Below the pieces are notes generated by a model that saw only the letters and a program-made list of their open reading frames with translations, had not been told where the DNA came from and searched no databases. The position numbers and the translations under genes were made by a program. From assembly GCA_930367205.1 (NCBI GenBank), contig OV884009.1, positions 103,809,189 to 103,873,188 of the forward strand: a stretch of DNA of 64,000 nucleotides. The letters are read 5' to 3'. Positions 1 through 12,100 of the stretch are shown here, in pieces. The stretch comes from Acanthosoma haemorrhoidale (lineage: Eukaryota; Arthropoda; Insecta; Hemiptera; Acanthosomatidae). Each line of letters starts with the position of its first letter. Position 1 is the first letter of the stretch.

Positions 1-1079
1 GTATACGAGACAAAAATCATGTTGACCAGTGTAATCTGACTGAAGGTTAAATGTAAACATAGTAATTAATACCAGATTTTTTGTTACATCTTCAGTATCA
101 AGTTAAATCTTTTTATGTTTATTGCCCACAGACATTAAATAAGATTCAGTACTAAGTATAACATTACCATGTAGGTACGTACTGAAATATGATCTAATAA
201 ATATTTTTTATTAATAAATTTTTTTTTTAATATACATCATTTTCCATAAGGACAAACCCAACCATATGACAATTGGTTCCTGTGTAATATCATTACACAT
301 TAAAGAATTGGAATAAGGGGGTACAAAAATTTATTGAAAAAAAAGTATTAAAAACAATCTATTAATGATTTTAAATATTTTAATAATTAAATCTTTAAAT
401 AATTTCTTTTCTCAAATAATATAAATATTCATTATGCCTATAATTAAAATATTTCCAGCTCGTAATGGAATTTTAAGTGCTTATGTGATGATTCCACTTA
501 AAAATGAACAGCTGATATAAGTAATATCTCATAATTTTAATATCCAATAGAAACCGGCTTTGAATAAATATATGTATTTTTAATGTAAACGTTTTACAAT
601 AAATAAACTGGTTATAAAAATATCTCATTTCCAAATGTTTGAATGAATAACTGTATAAATAAAGACAACATTTAATTATTTAATAAAACCAACTTCTATT
701 AAAATAAATAGTGAATAAAGCTATGTGAACATTGTATGTTCACACAATCTAAAAATGAGGGTGAAATTTGGTAGTGTATATGGGTGGAGGAATAGAGGAA
801 TCCTTGGTAGAACCGGGCCCTCAATAGATGTAACAATAAACATAATTATTATTCATATAAGAATAAAAGTGAACAACTGGCCAGCCATTAACAAACAAAT
901 GTATTACTAGCATCATAGCCACAGCTGAGGGGAGAGGCTTTACTTTGGTTCTCAGGATGCTGGGTCCATTAGAATAAATAATATATATTTCAGAAGTTAT
1001 GAGTTACAATGGTGACAGAGGTTGTGTTACTAACTAGACCGGTGACTATGGCAGTAGATATTAAAATTGTTAAATACTT
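1..1079. other. AT-rich non-coding DNA, no gene seen
   Basis: No exon with credible splice sites or conserved protein was found. The first 40 bases resemble 22225-22255 (shared core AAATCATGTT.ACCAGTGTAA), so the window opens inside or at the edge of a dispersed repeat. If the corepressor gene has its start exon upstream, this lies in its first intron. Confidence 0.5.
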
Positions 1080-2000
1080 AATAAGATACCTTATTATTAG
1101 GCCAAAGAACAAGTACAAAAAATAAGTGTTACATAAAGCATGAAATAGGACCTAATAAAAATATTTATCTTCCTATTCCATAAGAATTAATGCTAGAACT
1201 GTTATAATAAATACTAAATTTGTACTAAATACTAAGTTACTCTGATCATGGAAGGTTATTTTATTAACTAGATTGATGCTTATGACAATAGGTATTACAA
1301 TTGTTCAATACTTAATAAGATTTCTTTGCTCCAGTTAATAATCGCTTGTGAAAAGTAATGGTTACGGTGATATAATAAAAAAGGTCTGGTATATGAGGCC
1401 CTGGTTGAAAATATAAATGTGTGAATTTATCTACTAACTAAGTTCGAAATTACACCCCCCCCCCCCCAAAAAAACAAAACTAGTCAGGTGATGATATATC
1501 ACACAATTAAGTGTTTAGTTGAACTTACTGTAATGCCTCCCAGGTAAATACTTTCTAAAATAATATAAAAAGGTTGAATATTAATACAATTGAGATTAAT
1601 CTTCATGAATAAATTTATTAAGATCATCTTTTCAATTTTAAACTACTCTTTGTTAAGATATTGTTTTGCACTTTCTACTAATTTAATTTAAAGGATATTC
1701 ATTTACGTCCATTGATATGCACAAACAATTTCTCTGATACTCACTTTGTATTGTATTTTACTATATAAAATATGTGATGTAATCACCGCTACCACATTCA
1801 CTTTATTTAAACGTTAATAGATAATTTAAAAATTATGTGTAGATTTCAGCCAACACTATATGTTACTACAGTAATGGGAAGTATAAAAAAGAAAATTAAA
1901 AATGACCAAGTCAAGTATGTTTAGCTAACTTCTAAGATGTTTATCTTAAGTCACATTCGGAAACTATTTTAAATTTTAAGTTCAGATTTTTGCCCAATAG
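1080..2000 (+). repeat. left arm of large inverted repeat
   Basis: Read as reverse complement, this stretch matches 3900-4925 in the same order. Shared landmarks are the AGGACCTAATAAAAATATTT block, GATCATGGAAGG, a C-homopolymer (G in the partner), the GGTCTGGTATATGAGGCC block, CGCTACCACATTCA and TTCAGCCAACACTATATG. The arms are diverged and each has private insertions (for example 1490-1760 here). The left arm also has internal direct repeats: 1038-1100 resembles 1260-1325, and 1715-1795 resembles 2030-2110. It could be a foldback-type transposon or an inverted duplication. No transposase is visible. Confidence 0.8.
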
Positions 2001-2754
2001 TTACGAACACATTAATGATTATTATTTTACTGATATGTAAAAACAATTTCTCTGACATTTCCTCTTCATTTATACTTGCTATGTATAATATGTAATGTAA
2101 TCATTACCACCACAGTGACTCGCTGCTCCCACCGGGCTATTATCAAGTTACTCAGTTTGTTTAAATTTTTGTATTGTATTTAGGACTGTTATAAACAATT
2201 ATATAAATTTGCCATAATATTAGAATTGATTGATCATTAAAAACACATAATACTGTATTGTAATACAACAGCAAACTGTATTTCCACTCCACCCCTCGTG
2301 TTCAAAGTATTTTAGGGATGGGTACTATAACATATTTTCTATCTGCGGTTGAGATTTCAACAGATAGAATACTCTTATTGTTTTTTTTTTACCACTGAAG
2401 TTGATTAATTGCTTTATTTTAATATTTTTTAAATTAAATATGTATATATTATTAAGTGATTTAACTACCCTGTTAAATTACTCCCTGCTGTACTAGGTTT
2501 TTCTGGAAACTTGCATATGGGGTGGTGACAGTTTTTCTATAAAAACTACTGCATAAAAAGAAGTTTTTCCCAGGGTTCCCTGACCCCCTAGTGGTTTTTC
2601 CCAAAGCCTAAACAACACATATTCAACCCTAACCAAATATTCATTTAATACACACAAGTATTAGATAAATATTGACAGGGCTGGGGGAAAATATTTCTAT
2701 AATCAGTAAATAGTTGTGGCATTGATCCCACTATTTTTAATAATTACTAGCCAA

Positions 2755-2865
2755 AAGGAAAGTACCTTGGCAGGTTCAGGACTCGAGACTGGGACCTTTT
2801 TAATCTCCAGTTATGTTATCAACCTCTGAGCTTTCCCTGCATGACCAATGGCCTGGTCAATATTT
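2755..2865 (-). repeat. tRNA-derived SINE fragment
   Basis: On the - strand there is an A-box-like segment (AAAGCTCAGAGGTTGATAAC) and, at tRNA spacing, a B-box-like segment (GTCTCGAGTCCTGAA), with a plausible anticodon-arm region between them. It is too degenerate for a working tRNA and there is no full acceptor stem. A RNA polymerase III promoter relic of a SINE fits best. Confidence 0.5.
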
Positions 2866-3059
2866 GTCAATGACTCTCCCAACCATGTAAAACAGCACTA
2901 GTCATGAGTAGGGTCCGACAAAGGGGACTATCATATGTTTTCATTAATCAAAATTTTTGGAAAGCTGCTGAGAAGTCCGAGAGTTGACTCCACTCGCCAC
3001 CAGTGCGAAGTTTTGCAAGGTAGCTAGAATATAGCCAAAAAGATTAGATATTGACAGTG

Positions 3060-3118
3060 GGATTGGTCATGTAGTGAGGGATAGCTTAGAGGTAGAGTAA
3101 GATGTCCCTGAGTGATTT
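3060..3118 (+). repeat. tRNA-like SINE head, fragment
   Basis: Contains GGGATAGCTTAGAGGTAGAG, close to the 5' half of many tRNAs (A box). No matching B box follows, so at most this is a truncated SINE head. Confidence 0.3.
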
Positions 3119-3899
3119 TTAGAATTCATTCGATTATCTTTATTGAATATATATATTATACAGTGTTCGCTCACAACTTAAAACATTTCAATTCATTTAT
3201 TTTAGTAATTAGTCATTTTGCCAATTTTATTTTATTTATTATTCATTTTTTCTTCTGGTTTCCTACACTTTGATCCCTATTATTTGGTTGGTTATATTTG
3301 AAAAGAGCATTAGTCGACCTTCATGTCAACTGATGAACATATTAGTCAACAAGAGATGAATACTAGCTTAAATAATTCTTATTTTTCACTTTGTATTCAG
3401 AATCCAATTTCAGGTGTATTATTTTAAGTTTAATTAGTTGAGATGTGATGTGGTGCACCTGGAAATAATAATTATTAAATCGTATGCCTATAACCGGTTT
3501 TTTATATCATGATGTTTATCTGTAAGTAAACATTTATGTGTTTTGATGAAATCTCCCTCATTCTATTTTTAAAACATATGTGTATTCCACATACATTGAA
3601 TTGCTTTTATTACAATAAGATAATTATAAATACATAAAATATTTGTTAGGTCATTATGAACTTAATTTGATTTTTGCAATATACATAAATGTATAAAATA
3701 ACCTAGTATATGAAGGAATCCTATTGAAAGTTGGGGCTCGCGTGTATTAATAAATCGTGTAAAAACGGCTCGGTATGTTTGATCAAAAATAGTTTATATT
3801 TGTTGTGACACCATATTGGTCACTGAAAATTGTCTTACAAACATAATCACTTAAAAAGGTAAAATATTAATTTTTTTTTAGAATGTCTTCAAAAAATGT

Positions 3900-4925
3900 T
3901 AATAGTTGCGATCTTTAATGTGTCCTTAACTATTGGACAAAAATCTGAACTTAAAATTTTAAATTTCTTCTGAGTGTGACTTCAGAAATCTTAAAAGTTA
4001 GCAAAACATACCTGACTTAGTCATGTTTAATTTTCTTTTTTATACTTCCCATTACTGTATTAGTCATATAGTGTTGACTGAAATCTACACACATTAAGCA
4101 TTTTATGATAGATATCGTAGAATATACACACCGATTTGATTGTGTAGCTTCTTCTTGGGTTAAAAAATTAATATTATAGAAGTGTATCTGGGGAAGTCAC
4201 AACTCATCATTGATCACACCATATGTTTTTATATTCTTTTATTTTGCATTAATGACTGACCAGTCGTTTAATGTTATTCTCTTATCATAAACAAATAAGT
4301 TCTATTCACTGGTACATCAATTGAAGAAGGCCCTGGAATTAGCCCCAAAAAAATTTTCTGTTGTTAAGTACACTGCTATGTAATGAGAATAACTAGGAGT
4401 CAAAATTGATTATTGATCAATAATTTTTAAATTATGTATTAACGTTTAAATGAAATGAATGTGGTAGCGGTTATTATATCACATATTATGCATAGTAAAC
4501 TACAATGCAGAAGGCGGGGGGGGGGGTGTAATTTTGAATTTGATAAATAGATAAATTCACATGTTTATATTTTCAACCAGGGCCTCATATACCAGACCTT
4601 TTTTATTATATCACTGTAACCATTACTTTTCACAAGTGATTATTAACTGGAGCAAAGGAATCTTATTAAGTATTGAACAATTTTAATATCTATTGTCATA
4701 AGCATCAATCTAGTTGGTAAAATTACCTTCCATGATCAGTGTAACTTAGTATTTAGTAGAAATTTAATATTTATTATAATAGTTCCAGCATTAATTCTTA
4801 TGGAATAGGAAGATAAATATTTTTATCAGGTCCTACGTCATGCTTTATGTAACACTTAACACAGTTTAAGTTGGTAAAAGGATTGCGTAATTTTTTTTTT
4901 TACTTGTTCTATGGCCACACGTGTT
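3900..4925 (-). repeat. right arm of large inverted repeat
   Basis: This is the reverse-complement partner of 1080-2000. It carries a G-homopolymer at about 4515 opposite the C-homopolymer at about 1455, and the same ordered landmarks. A private insertion (about 4100-4420) contains one copy of the 67-bp direct repeat. Confidence 0.8.
4292..4358 (+). repeat. 67-bp exact direct repeat, copy 1
   Basis: Identical to 5289-5355, with starts 997 bases apart. It begins CAAATAAGTTCTATTCACTG and ends with a run of A then TTTTC. Perfect identity inside otherwise diverged repeat DNA points to a recent insertion or gene conversion. Confidence 0.85.
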
Positions 4926-5204
4926 ATTATTTATTAGTATTATGATGATAAGCATTCCCTTCAGTGAAATCATTGTTCGTTGAAATTCACCGGCATTCTC
5001 TTGCACTCATTTTAAATTTATGAAACAATAACAAGTTAAATAACAATCTAGATAACCTATGGAGAACACGTGTCCAAATTGAACATAAAATTTGCAAATA
5101 TGGGCTTGCTATGCTGTGTGCGGGCATACTTTAGTTAGCTATTAAGAACAGCAATTTATAATCCATTCTTTGAAGTGAACGACTGATGATCGAACAAATA
5201 CGTA

Positions 5205-5290
5205 ATAATATTTTTTCTCCCTAATTCAAGTATGATTTCTGTTTTTCCCCCCATCACGCAAGGTTTCCGAGAGACAGGCATTTTAATTCA
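5205..5290 (-). repeat. dispersed repeat, copy 1
   Basis: Similar to 20515-20600: both carry GCAAGGTTTC.GAGAGACAGGCATTT after an AATTCAA.TATGAT block. On the - strand both copies start ATGCCTGTCTCTC and read as a short, similar peptide. The two loci share a transposable element family with the relic at 20.7-21.6 kb. Confidence 0.55.
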
Positions 5291-5355
5291 AATAAGTTCT
5301 ATTCACTGGTACATCAATTGAAGAAGGCCCTGGAATTAGCCCCAAAAAAATTTTC
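5289..5355 (+). repeat. 67-bp exact direct repeat, copy 2
   Basis: Second copy of the unit at 4292-4358. It lies directly beside the dispersed repeat 5205-5290. Confidence 0.85.
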
Positions 5356-5898
5356 CCAAGTCCCCGGTTATGATTAAGCTCCTGTTGCTCTAGTCATTCT
5401 CTTTATAGATATAGTTTGTGACTTTGAGGTTCACATGGGTATGTATTGTTTGAGACTTGTGAAACACTAGAAAAAGTTTTGACTTCGGTTTTGTTTTGAT
5501 GCATGTTGTTTTTTCCTGTCTTGGCTAAAAAATTGGTATGCCTTATTAAAAGGAGTAAAGATTGTAACGGTTACATGGAATTAAGCTATAAATGAGACCA
5601 CTATAAGAAAAATTATGAAGAATTGAGTACAAAACTAAAATTAATGCTTCATCATACTGTTTCATTTTGCAATTGGTTGATATTAATAATAATGTTTATT
5701 TAGTAATTAGTCAATATTGTTTATTAGGATTTACTCAATAATTAGTTAATATTAATAAGTAAGGTCTCTTTAGTAATTAGTTGATAATATTGATTATTGA
5801 TACACATTTCTTGTGTTACAGGAGGTATATGTATATTAATATTTGTCATTTAATAGATCTTACCTAGTGTTCGTCTAATTATTTTATTCTGTGTCTAG
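5356..5898. other. non-coding sequence before first visible corepressor exon
   Basis: AT-rich. Around 5680-5800 there are four loose repeats of TTTAGTAATTAGT..ATATT. It ends in the acceptor CTGTGTCTAG used by the exon at 5899. No coding exon was recognised. Confidence 0.5.
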
Positions 5899-6118
5899 GA
5901 GACAAACTCAAAACCCAGAAAGAGATGTTCGCTCTTATAAAAGCAATCAACCTCAGCAACATATACCGGTTAGCGGCCATAATCCTGGACCCTATTCTGG
6001 AGTATCTAGCTCAAACTACAACCCTATGCGTTACATTCATCCTACACCATATGCTGCTCCTCCTCCTGGAGCAACTCCAGTCCCTTACTGTGACATATAT
6101 CCATCAAGCAGAAGTTCG
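5899..6118 (+). CDS. Smr: corepressor exon (first visible)
   Basis: Acceptor GTGTCTAG, donor TTCG|GTAATA; one leading base then 73 codons. It encodes a Gln/Asn/Pro/Tyr-rich low-complexity segment (SGHNPGPYSG, PYAAPPPGATP), like the unstructured NCoR N-terminus. There is no in-frame ATG at a plausible start, so the initiator lies in an exon I cannot see, probably upstream of the window. Confidence 0.8.
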
Positions 6119-9100
6119 GTAATATATTTATTACTTTGATTAACTCTAAAAATGGGGCTCTCATATGGTGTAGTGGTTAGTGAAACTGCTTCATGATATG
6201 AAGGCTGCATAAAAATCCCTTGATGAAAAGTGATTTTATTTCATTTCATTTCCTTTAAGAGAAGTAGGTGGCTCCCATTAGATAGCCTGCCTTTTAGCTC
6301 TAACGGGTAGTTAATAAGGCTAGGCAATAAATAATAAAACAAATTCTATAAATGGTATACTTCATTCTAATACAGATGTTTATAATTGTTTTCATTTTAT
6401 ATTTTGATTGTTCTATTACCTATTACACTGTTATATTGTTTATTACCTGTTACACAAACCATTCTGCTCTTTCCAAATTCATGAAATTAGCAAATTGCAA
6501 ATTTTTAATTTATCTTCTTTTTTTAAAAAATTTATTTCTTTTGTTACATGAAATGTTTAATCATAGTTGCTAGACATCAGAGTCTCTAAAATAAAACTGT
6601 AAATAAAATTAACAGAAATTTTAATGTTTAGTATAGAAATTATTTTTACAAATATATCAAATGTTTTTATTTTTAACAATGTTATATATTTTTTATGAGG
6701 AGTGCTCTAGGTCAGCATAGCGTTAAAAAAACAAAACAATTGTTTTTTTAAGTATATGTTACATTTATTTATAAAATTATAATCTGCTTATCCAGCATTA
6801 AAAATTGTGATGTAAGAATCTGATTACTCATATACAATTTCACTCGCTGCATTATGTACAGTTCATATTCATACATTCTACAAATGAGCTGACATGCCCC
6901 TGAGATTACCAGTGAGCTTATCTTATTTCTTCTACCATGACTTATCTAATACAATAGATCGCGAAGCTACCACCATTTAAGACAACAAGGAGGATTGCAG
7001 GGATTAATAGTTGACAAGAGGATGGGGGTATAACCCCCCCCCCCCCCTAATGAAATATCTAAGACTAATGACGTATCATCGTCGAAGGGTGAATGTGGTA
7101 CGTATGCATTTTTCTCCATTGACCTTGATGTGGACTTAGATTACACCAGTTCTCTATTTCAATGAGGTGATTTAGGTCGTTTGATGGGTGTAGCAGATTA
7201 GAATGAGATCAAAGAATTGCTGTGTCATCAGCTAAGGTTTTGAATAAGGTGCTAGGTGTAACAGTAATATCAACGATATATAGGATAAAAAGATGAGTCC
7301 TCGGACATCACTACCTCGATGAACAGCTTCTTGAATGGTACGAAGGTGGTCTGAAAAGTTTCCGACCTAACAAAGATACAGACGTTTTTTCAGAAATTTT
7401 TTTTTTATTTTTCAACATAGTTTCCTTGTAACTCTACACACTTCTCCCAGCGATGCTCCCATCTCTGTTACCCGTCCAAATAGTACTCGGCGTTTTTCTC
7501 TGCAAAATAATTGTTCACAAAGGTGATTGCCTCTTCATTTGACAAAAATCTCTGTCCTCCGAGTGCAATATTTAGACGAGGGAACAAAAAGAAGTCGCTT
7601 GGGGCTAGATCTGGTGAGTAAGGCGGATGGTCAAGCAGTTCAAACCGTAATTCATGGATTTTCGTTATGGCAACCGCTGAGGTGTGAGATGGTGCGTTGT
7701 ATGGGTGAAACAGGATTTTCTTTTTCTGCAAATGTGACCGTTATTCCGCAAGTTCTGCCTTCAGCTTGTCAAGTAATGATGCGTAGTATGCTCCTGTAAT
7801 GGTTTTTCCTTTTTGAAGATAATCGATTAAAATAACTCCATGAGTATCCCATTACTTTCCCAGCCGAAAAAACAGTTTTTGCTTTTTTTGGAGCCGGTTT
7901 CCCCTTTGCAGTCCACTGTTTGGACTGTATTTTTCTTTTGGCCGTATAATGATGTATCCAAGTTTCATCCACAGTAATTAATCGACGCCAAAACTCGGAT
8001 TTATTGCGCCAACAGAGCGTTGGAAATGTTCACTCGAACACGTTTTTGGTCTAACGTGAGAAGACGCGGCACCCAACGCACGAACAGCTTTCTCATCTCT
8101 AAATATTGATTTAATATGTGACAAACACGTTCTTTTGTTATGTTCATAACCTCTGCTATCTCTCTTACTTTAATTCGGCGGTCGTCTAGCACCATTTGGT
8201 GAACTTTGGCGATGTTTTCGTCAGTAGTTGCAGTTTTTGGACGTCCCGAACGTTCATCGTCTCCCAAGCTCCCCAAAATTTCACTGTGGTAAATGATGGT
8301 GCAGAGTCCCCATACACAGAATCCAACTCATCTTTGATTTGTGTAGGCGCCTATTGCCTTTCAAAAACAAATATTTAATGACAGCTCGATACTCGATTTT
8401 GTCCATTTTCATAAAAACACTCACATCGACTCACTCAAACGACTGTTGCACAACAACTGTGCGTCCAAAATGGCAGAAACTTTGGTGAGTAACTGTCAAC
8501 GGATGAACAACAAAATGCACTAGCTTTTATTTACGACTGCTGCTATCTTCATGTTGTGGTCGGAAACTTTTCAGACCACCCTCGTATAGTGATTGTAATT
8601 AATGAACCACATCATACTCAAAAGAACTGGTTTTGAAGATAAGCTTATAAGATAAGAAAAGGGGTCTGTAGTAAGAAGGGTTTAAGTTTGTAATACAATC
8701 AGCATGTTATACCCGGTCGAAAGACTAATCTATGCCTAGAAAAGCAGCCGTGCAATTTTGTGTGCTGAGGGTTTGTTGAGCAGTAAAGAGTTTCAAAGGG
8801 AAGCCCAATTGATATGTGGGAAAGAGACTTTTGTATTCGAATATGGACCGAAGATGGTGTGAGTAGAATTCTTTCAAATAATTTTGAGAGGATTGGAAGT
8901 AGGCTCATAGGGCCTAACTATCTCATATGAGAGATTGTTAGGTGACCTGGTTTTTGAAAAAAAGACAATAATAAAATATTTCCAAAGTAGGAGATAGTGT
9001 AGTTCAGAAATGAAATTATAGATATAGGTCATGGGAATTATTGCTTTGGGTGTCAGTTCTCTGAGATCTAAGTAGTGAGACCATACCAACAGGATTTACA

Positions 9101-12100
9101 GAAAGGTATGTTTCTTGAGAGATATTTTTTGACCTTAGAGGGATTGTATGTCTTTAGAGGAATTTAGGAAGTAAGGAATTCTTTAACATTAGTTGTATGG
9201 AAGGGATTTTGCAGGCTAGAAAGAGGTGTAAAAGTACCTCCTGTAGGTGTGTTGTCTTTCTCTGTCTGATGTAGACCACTCGTCACAAAGGATTGGATGT
9301 GATACTTAGTTGTATTTCAGGATCTTTTGTGTAGCTCTCCAGAGGGAATTATCCTCTGAAGGAGAGGTTATCAGATTAGTTAGTAGATATATTTATTGGT
9401 CCTAATCCATAATAGAAGTGATATCAAGGATGTTTGGATTTCGATTGTGATGTGTAGGCCAGTTGGTTGTTGTGGGAGGAGAGAGAGAGTTGTGTAGTTT
9501 TTGGATGTGTGTAGAAAGTACGGAACGCACACCTTCTAAAGTTAGTTACGCCCTGCATTTTAATGTCCAACCCCAAGAAAATGGTGTCCAGTGGTGTTCA
9601 GAAAGGAGGTAAATTGTGAATCAGAAATGGAATTGTTAGGCAGGCAATAAATTGCTGCAAAGGGGAGGAAGAAGAAAAAATGCTGATTGACACACTTGTG
9701 GCTTGTAGGAAATCCTGGACATTCAAGGGAACAATGTGATGGGCAAAGAATCATGGATTAGGATAGCAGTTGTATCTGGTTGGTCTTTTCGATAAGTCTG
9801 ATACTGTGGGACTTACAGATATGTGTGGTTAAACTGTGTGCTGTTGGTGTAGATTCTAAGAGGAAAAAGTGGGCGATGTGAGGACTCAAATTGTGAATTG
9901 TGAGCAACCTACATGCTATCAGCGAAAGGTACAGTAGGTCGCCATTCTCTAGTTGAGGATCTTCTTGGTTTTTCTCTTTGATCTGTCAGTGGGTGGCTTT
10001 TTTGTTGATGTCGGGTGTGGCTCTTCAAAACTTATTAGCTGCCACAACCCTTTAAGTTGCCTGAATGATGTTGCTGGAACAAGGCACATATAGCGGGAGG
10101 CATCAAGCATGATCCTTGTATCTCTGTATTGAGGCGGGTGTAGTTGACAATGCCCACTATTTTGTTTATTTGTCATTAGCATTTGTTTCCATTTCTTGTT
10201 CTGTTTGTACATATCATGGTCACAAAGAATAGGTGGTGATAAAAGGGTGATCGAACGTCAGATCGGTTGATGGTCCTGATTGAGGTGTCAACTCTTCCTT
10301 TGATATAGCGACTGAATTAGATAAGGGCAAATTTCTTTAAGGTTTTTGACAGTCTAGGTGTAGGTAGTGTCTAGGGACCTTGAGCTCTTATTATTATTTA
10401 TCATCTTATGAGAATTGAAAAAAAAAAAATTAGTGTTGAGTAGTAAGTAGTGAGAATAAAACAGTAAATAAAATTAAAAAAAAAAAATAAGTAGCCAGGT
10501 TGAAGTTGCGATGGCAGGTATTGCCCCCCTTATACTGAACGCTTACACTTGGTTAGAGGAGCCTCAATATCAATATGGCATAGTCCGTCCTCTATGTTGC
10601 CTATTTGCCTAAGTCAGGCCTGCCAGTGCTAATGGCTGCTTTTCTCTTTGTCATTGTTCACTGTTGTATATATGATCAAATATGTGTAATTTAAACCATG
10701 ATACTCCTGTGTATGATGATAATAGTGTTCAAACAAACCAGCAACTGCCTGTACAGTATTCTGATGATGGGTCTCTCTTCTCTTAATAACAACAGTAAGC
10801 AGCAATTAATATGGGATCTACGTAAACTATTAACTTACACATGAATTAATCTTATTTTGTCTTTTTGTTTCTTAAGTCATGTATATTTTATAATATAATC
10901 TCCTTTTATTTATTATCTGTCATGGTTCGATCTTGTTTGAATGAATCTATTTTCATAAGATTTTCTGTATATGATTGGATGCTATACATGACAAAAATAA
11001 TTTCAATTCTTTGGTGATGACTCTTATATCTTACTTCTTAATATTTGAAAAATAAATTAAGTCGTACCCTACAGTTCCTTATTTAGACTTAAGAGTTGTT
11101 TGATACAAAAAAAGTAAAACAAAAATTCCTTGTTTTATTTCCACTTGAAGGAGTGGAGTAGCTGGAAATCATTTGCTTTCATGTGGAATTCATTTGCAGG
11201 ACTAAATCTTAGCCCTGATTTAAATCAAATTAAGTCAATTCCTATCCTTTGAATTCATTATCTCTCTTTATTCAGTTCTGCTGTTCAAAACTGATTTAAT
11301 TTAATAATTTAATAAGTCAGGTGCAAGAAAATAAAAAAATTGAATGAAGTTAGGTATGTAGAAGGTCTACTAAAATCAGTGATTTATGAGATGTGACTAC
11401 TCTTTGCACAGTTGTATTAAAAATTCATCATGTAACCAGAATAACTATTCAAGGAACATCAAACTTTACTAATATTACACCACAAGGAACCTAAATTAAA
11501 TCGGGATCTTATGATAGATAATAAATAATATACCCTGTAAAATGTGATTTTTGTATTATCCACATTGTCGAGGAACTACCAATCTTGGACGAACTGGGAC
11601 ATGATTGCAGCTATACTGTGGTCAGTGTAAATTTGTTATAACATGAATGTCAAGTTTTTTTTGTTTTTTTATTATAAGAACGTGAAAGAAAGACCCTTGT
11701 TTAATTTAATTTTATCTTTTAATCATAACAAATCTGTGATAAAACCTCAACATATATTATAACAATGACTTAACTGTATGCTCATTCATGATGACATGAC
11801 CTATATTGTGAATATTAGAGTTTATTTGTTTTTAAAAAACTTTCAAATAATTTCTGTTTGAACAGACCTTTTTATTTGTTTACCCTGTTATTTTGTATAC
11901 ATAATGAAATTTTAGGAATAGTTTGTTTTATATTGCTTTTAATTTTAAAATATTTTTGTTTAGAATTTAGTGAGTGAAAGAGCTCAAAACTTGGAATTTG
12001 TAAGGGAGCAAATCAAACCAAGAATATCACTGTTGCCCAATACTGACTATTTGGCATCTTTATCTCGAAATAGACTTCACCAGTAAGTATTGATTAAATA

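Larger units (their letters stand above)
2001..3899. other. spacer of the inverted repeat
   Basis: About 1.9 kb between the two arms. It holds no ORF of note. Two tRNA-like SINE fragments lie here (2755-2865 and about 3060-3115) together with AT-rich sequence of no recognised kind. Confidence 0.5.

Noticed and set aside
2755..2865. functional tRNA gene
   Set aside because: A and B boxes are recognisable but arms do not pair well and no acceptor stem closes; treated as a SINE relic.
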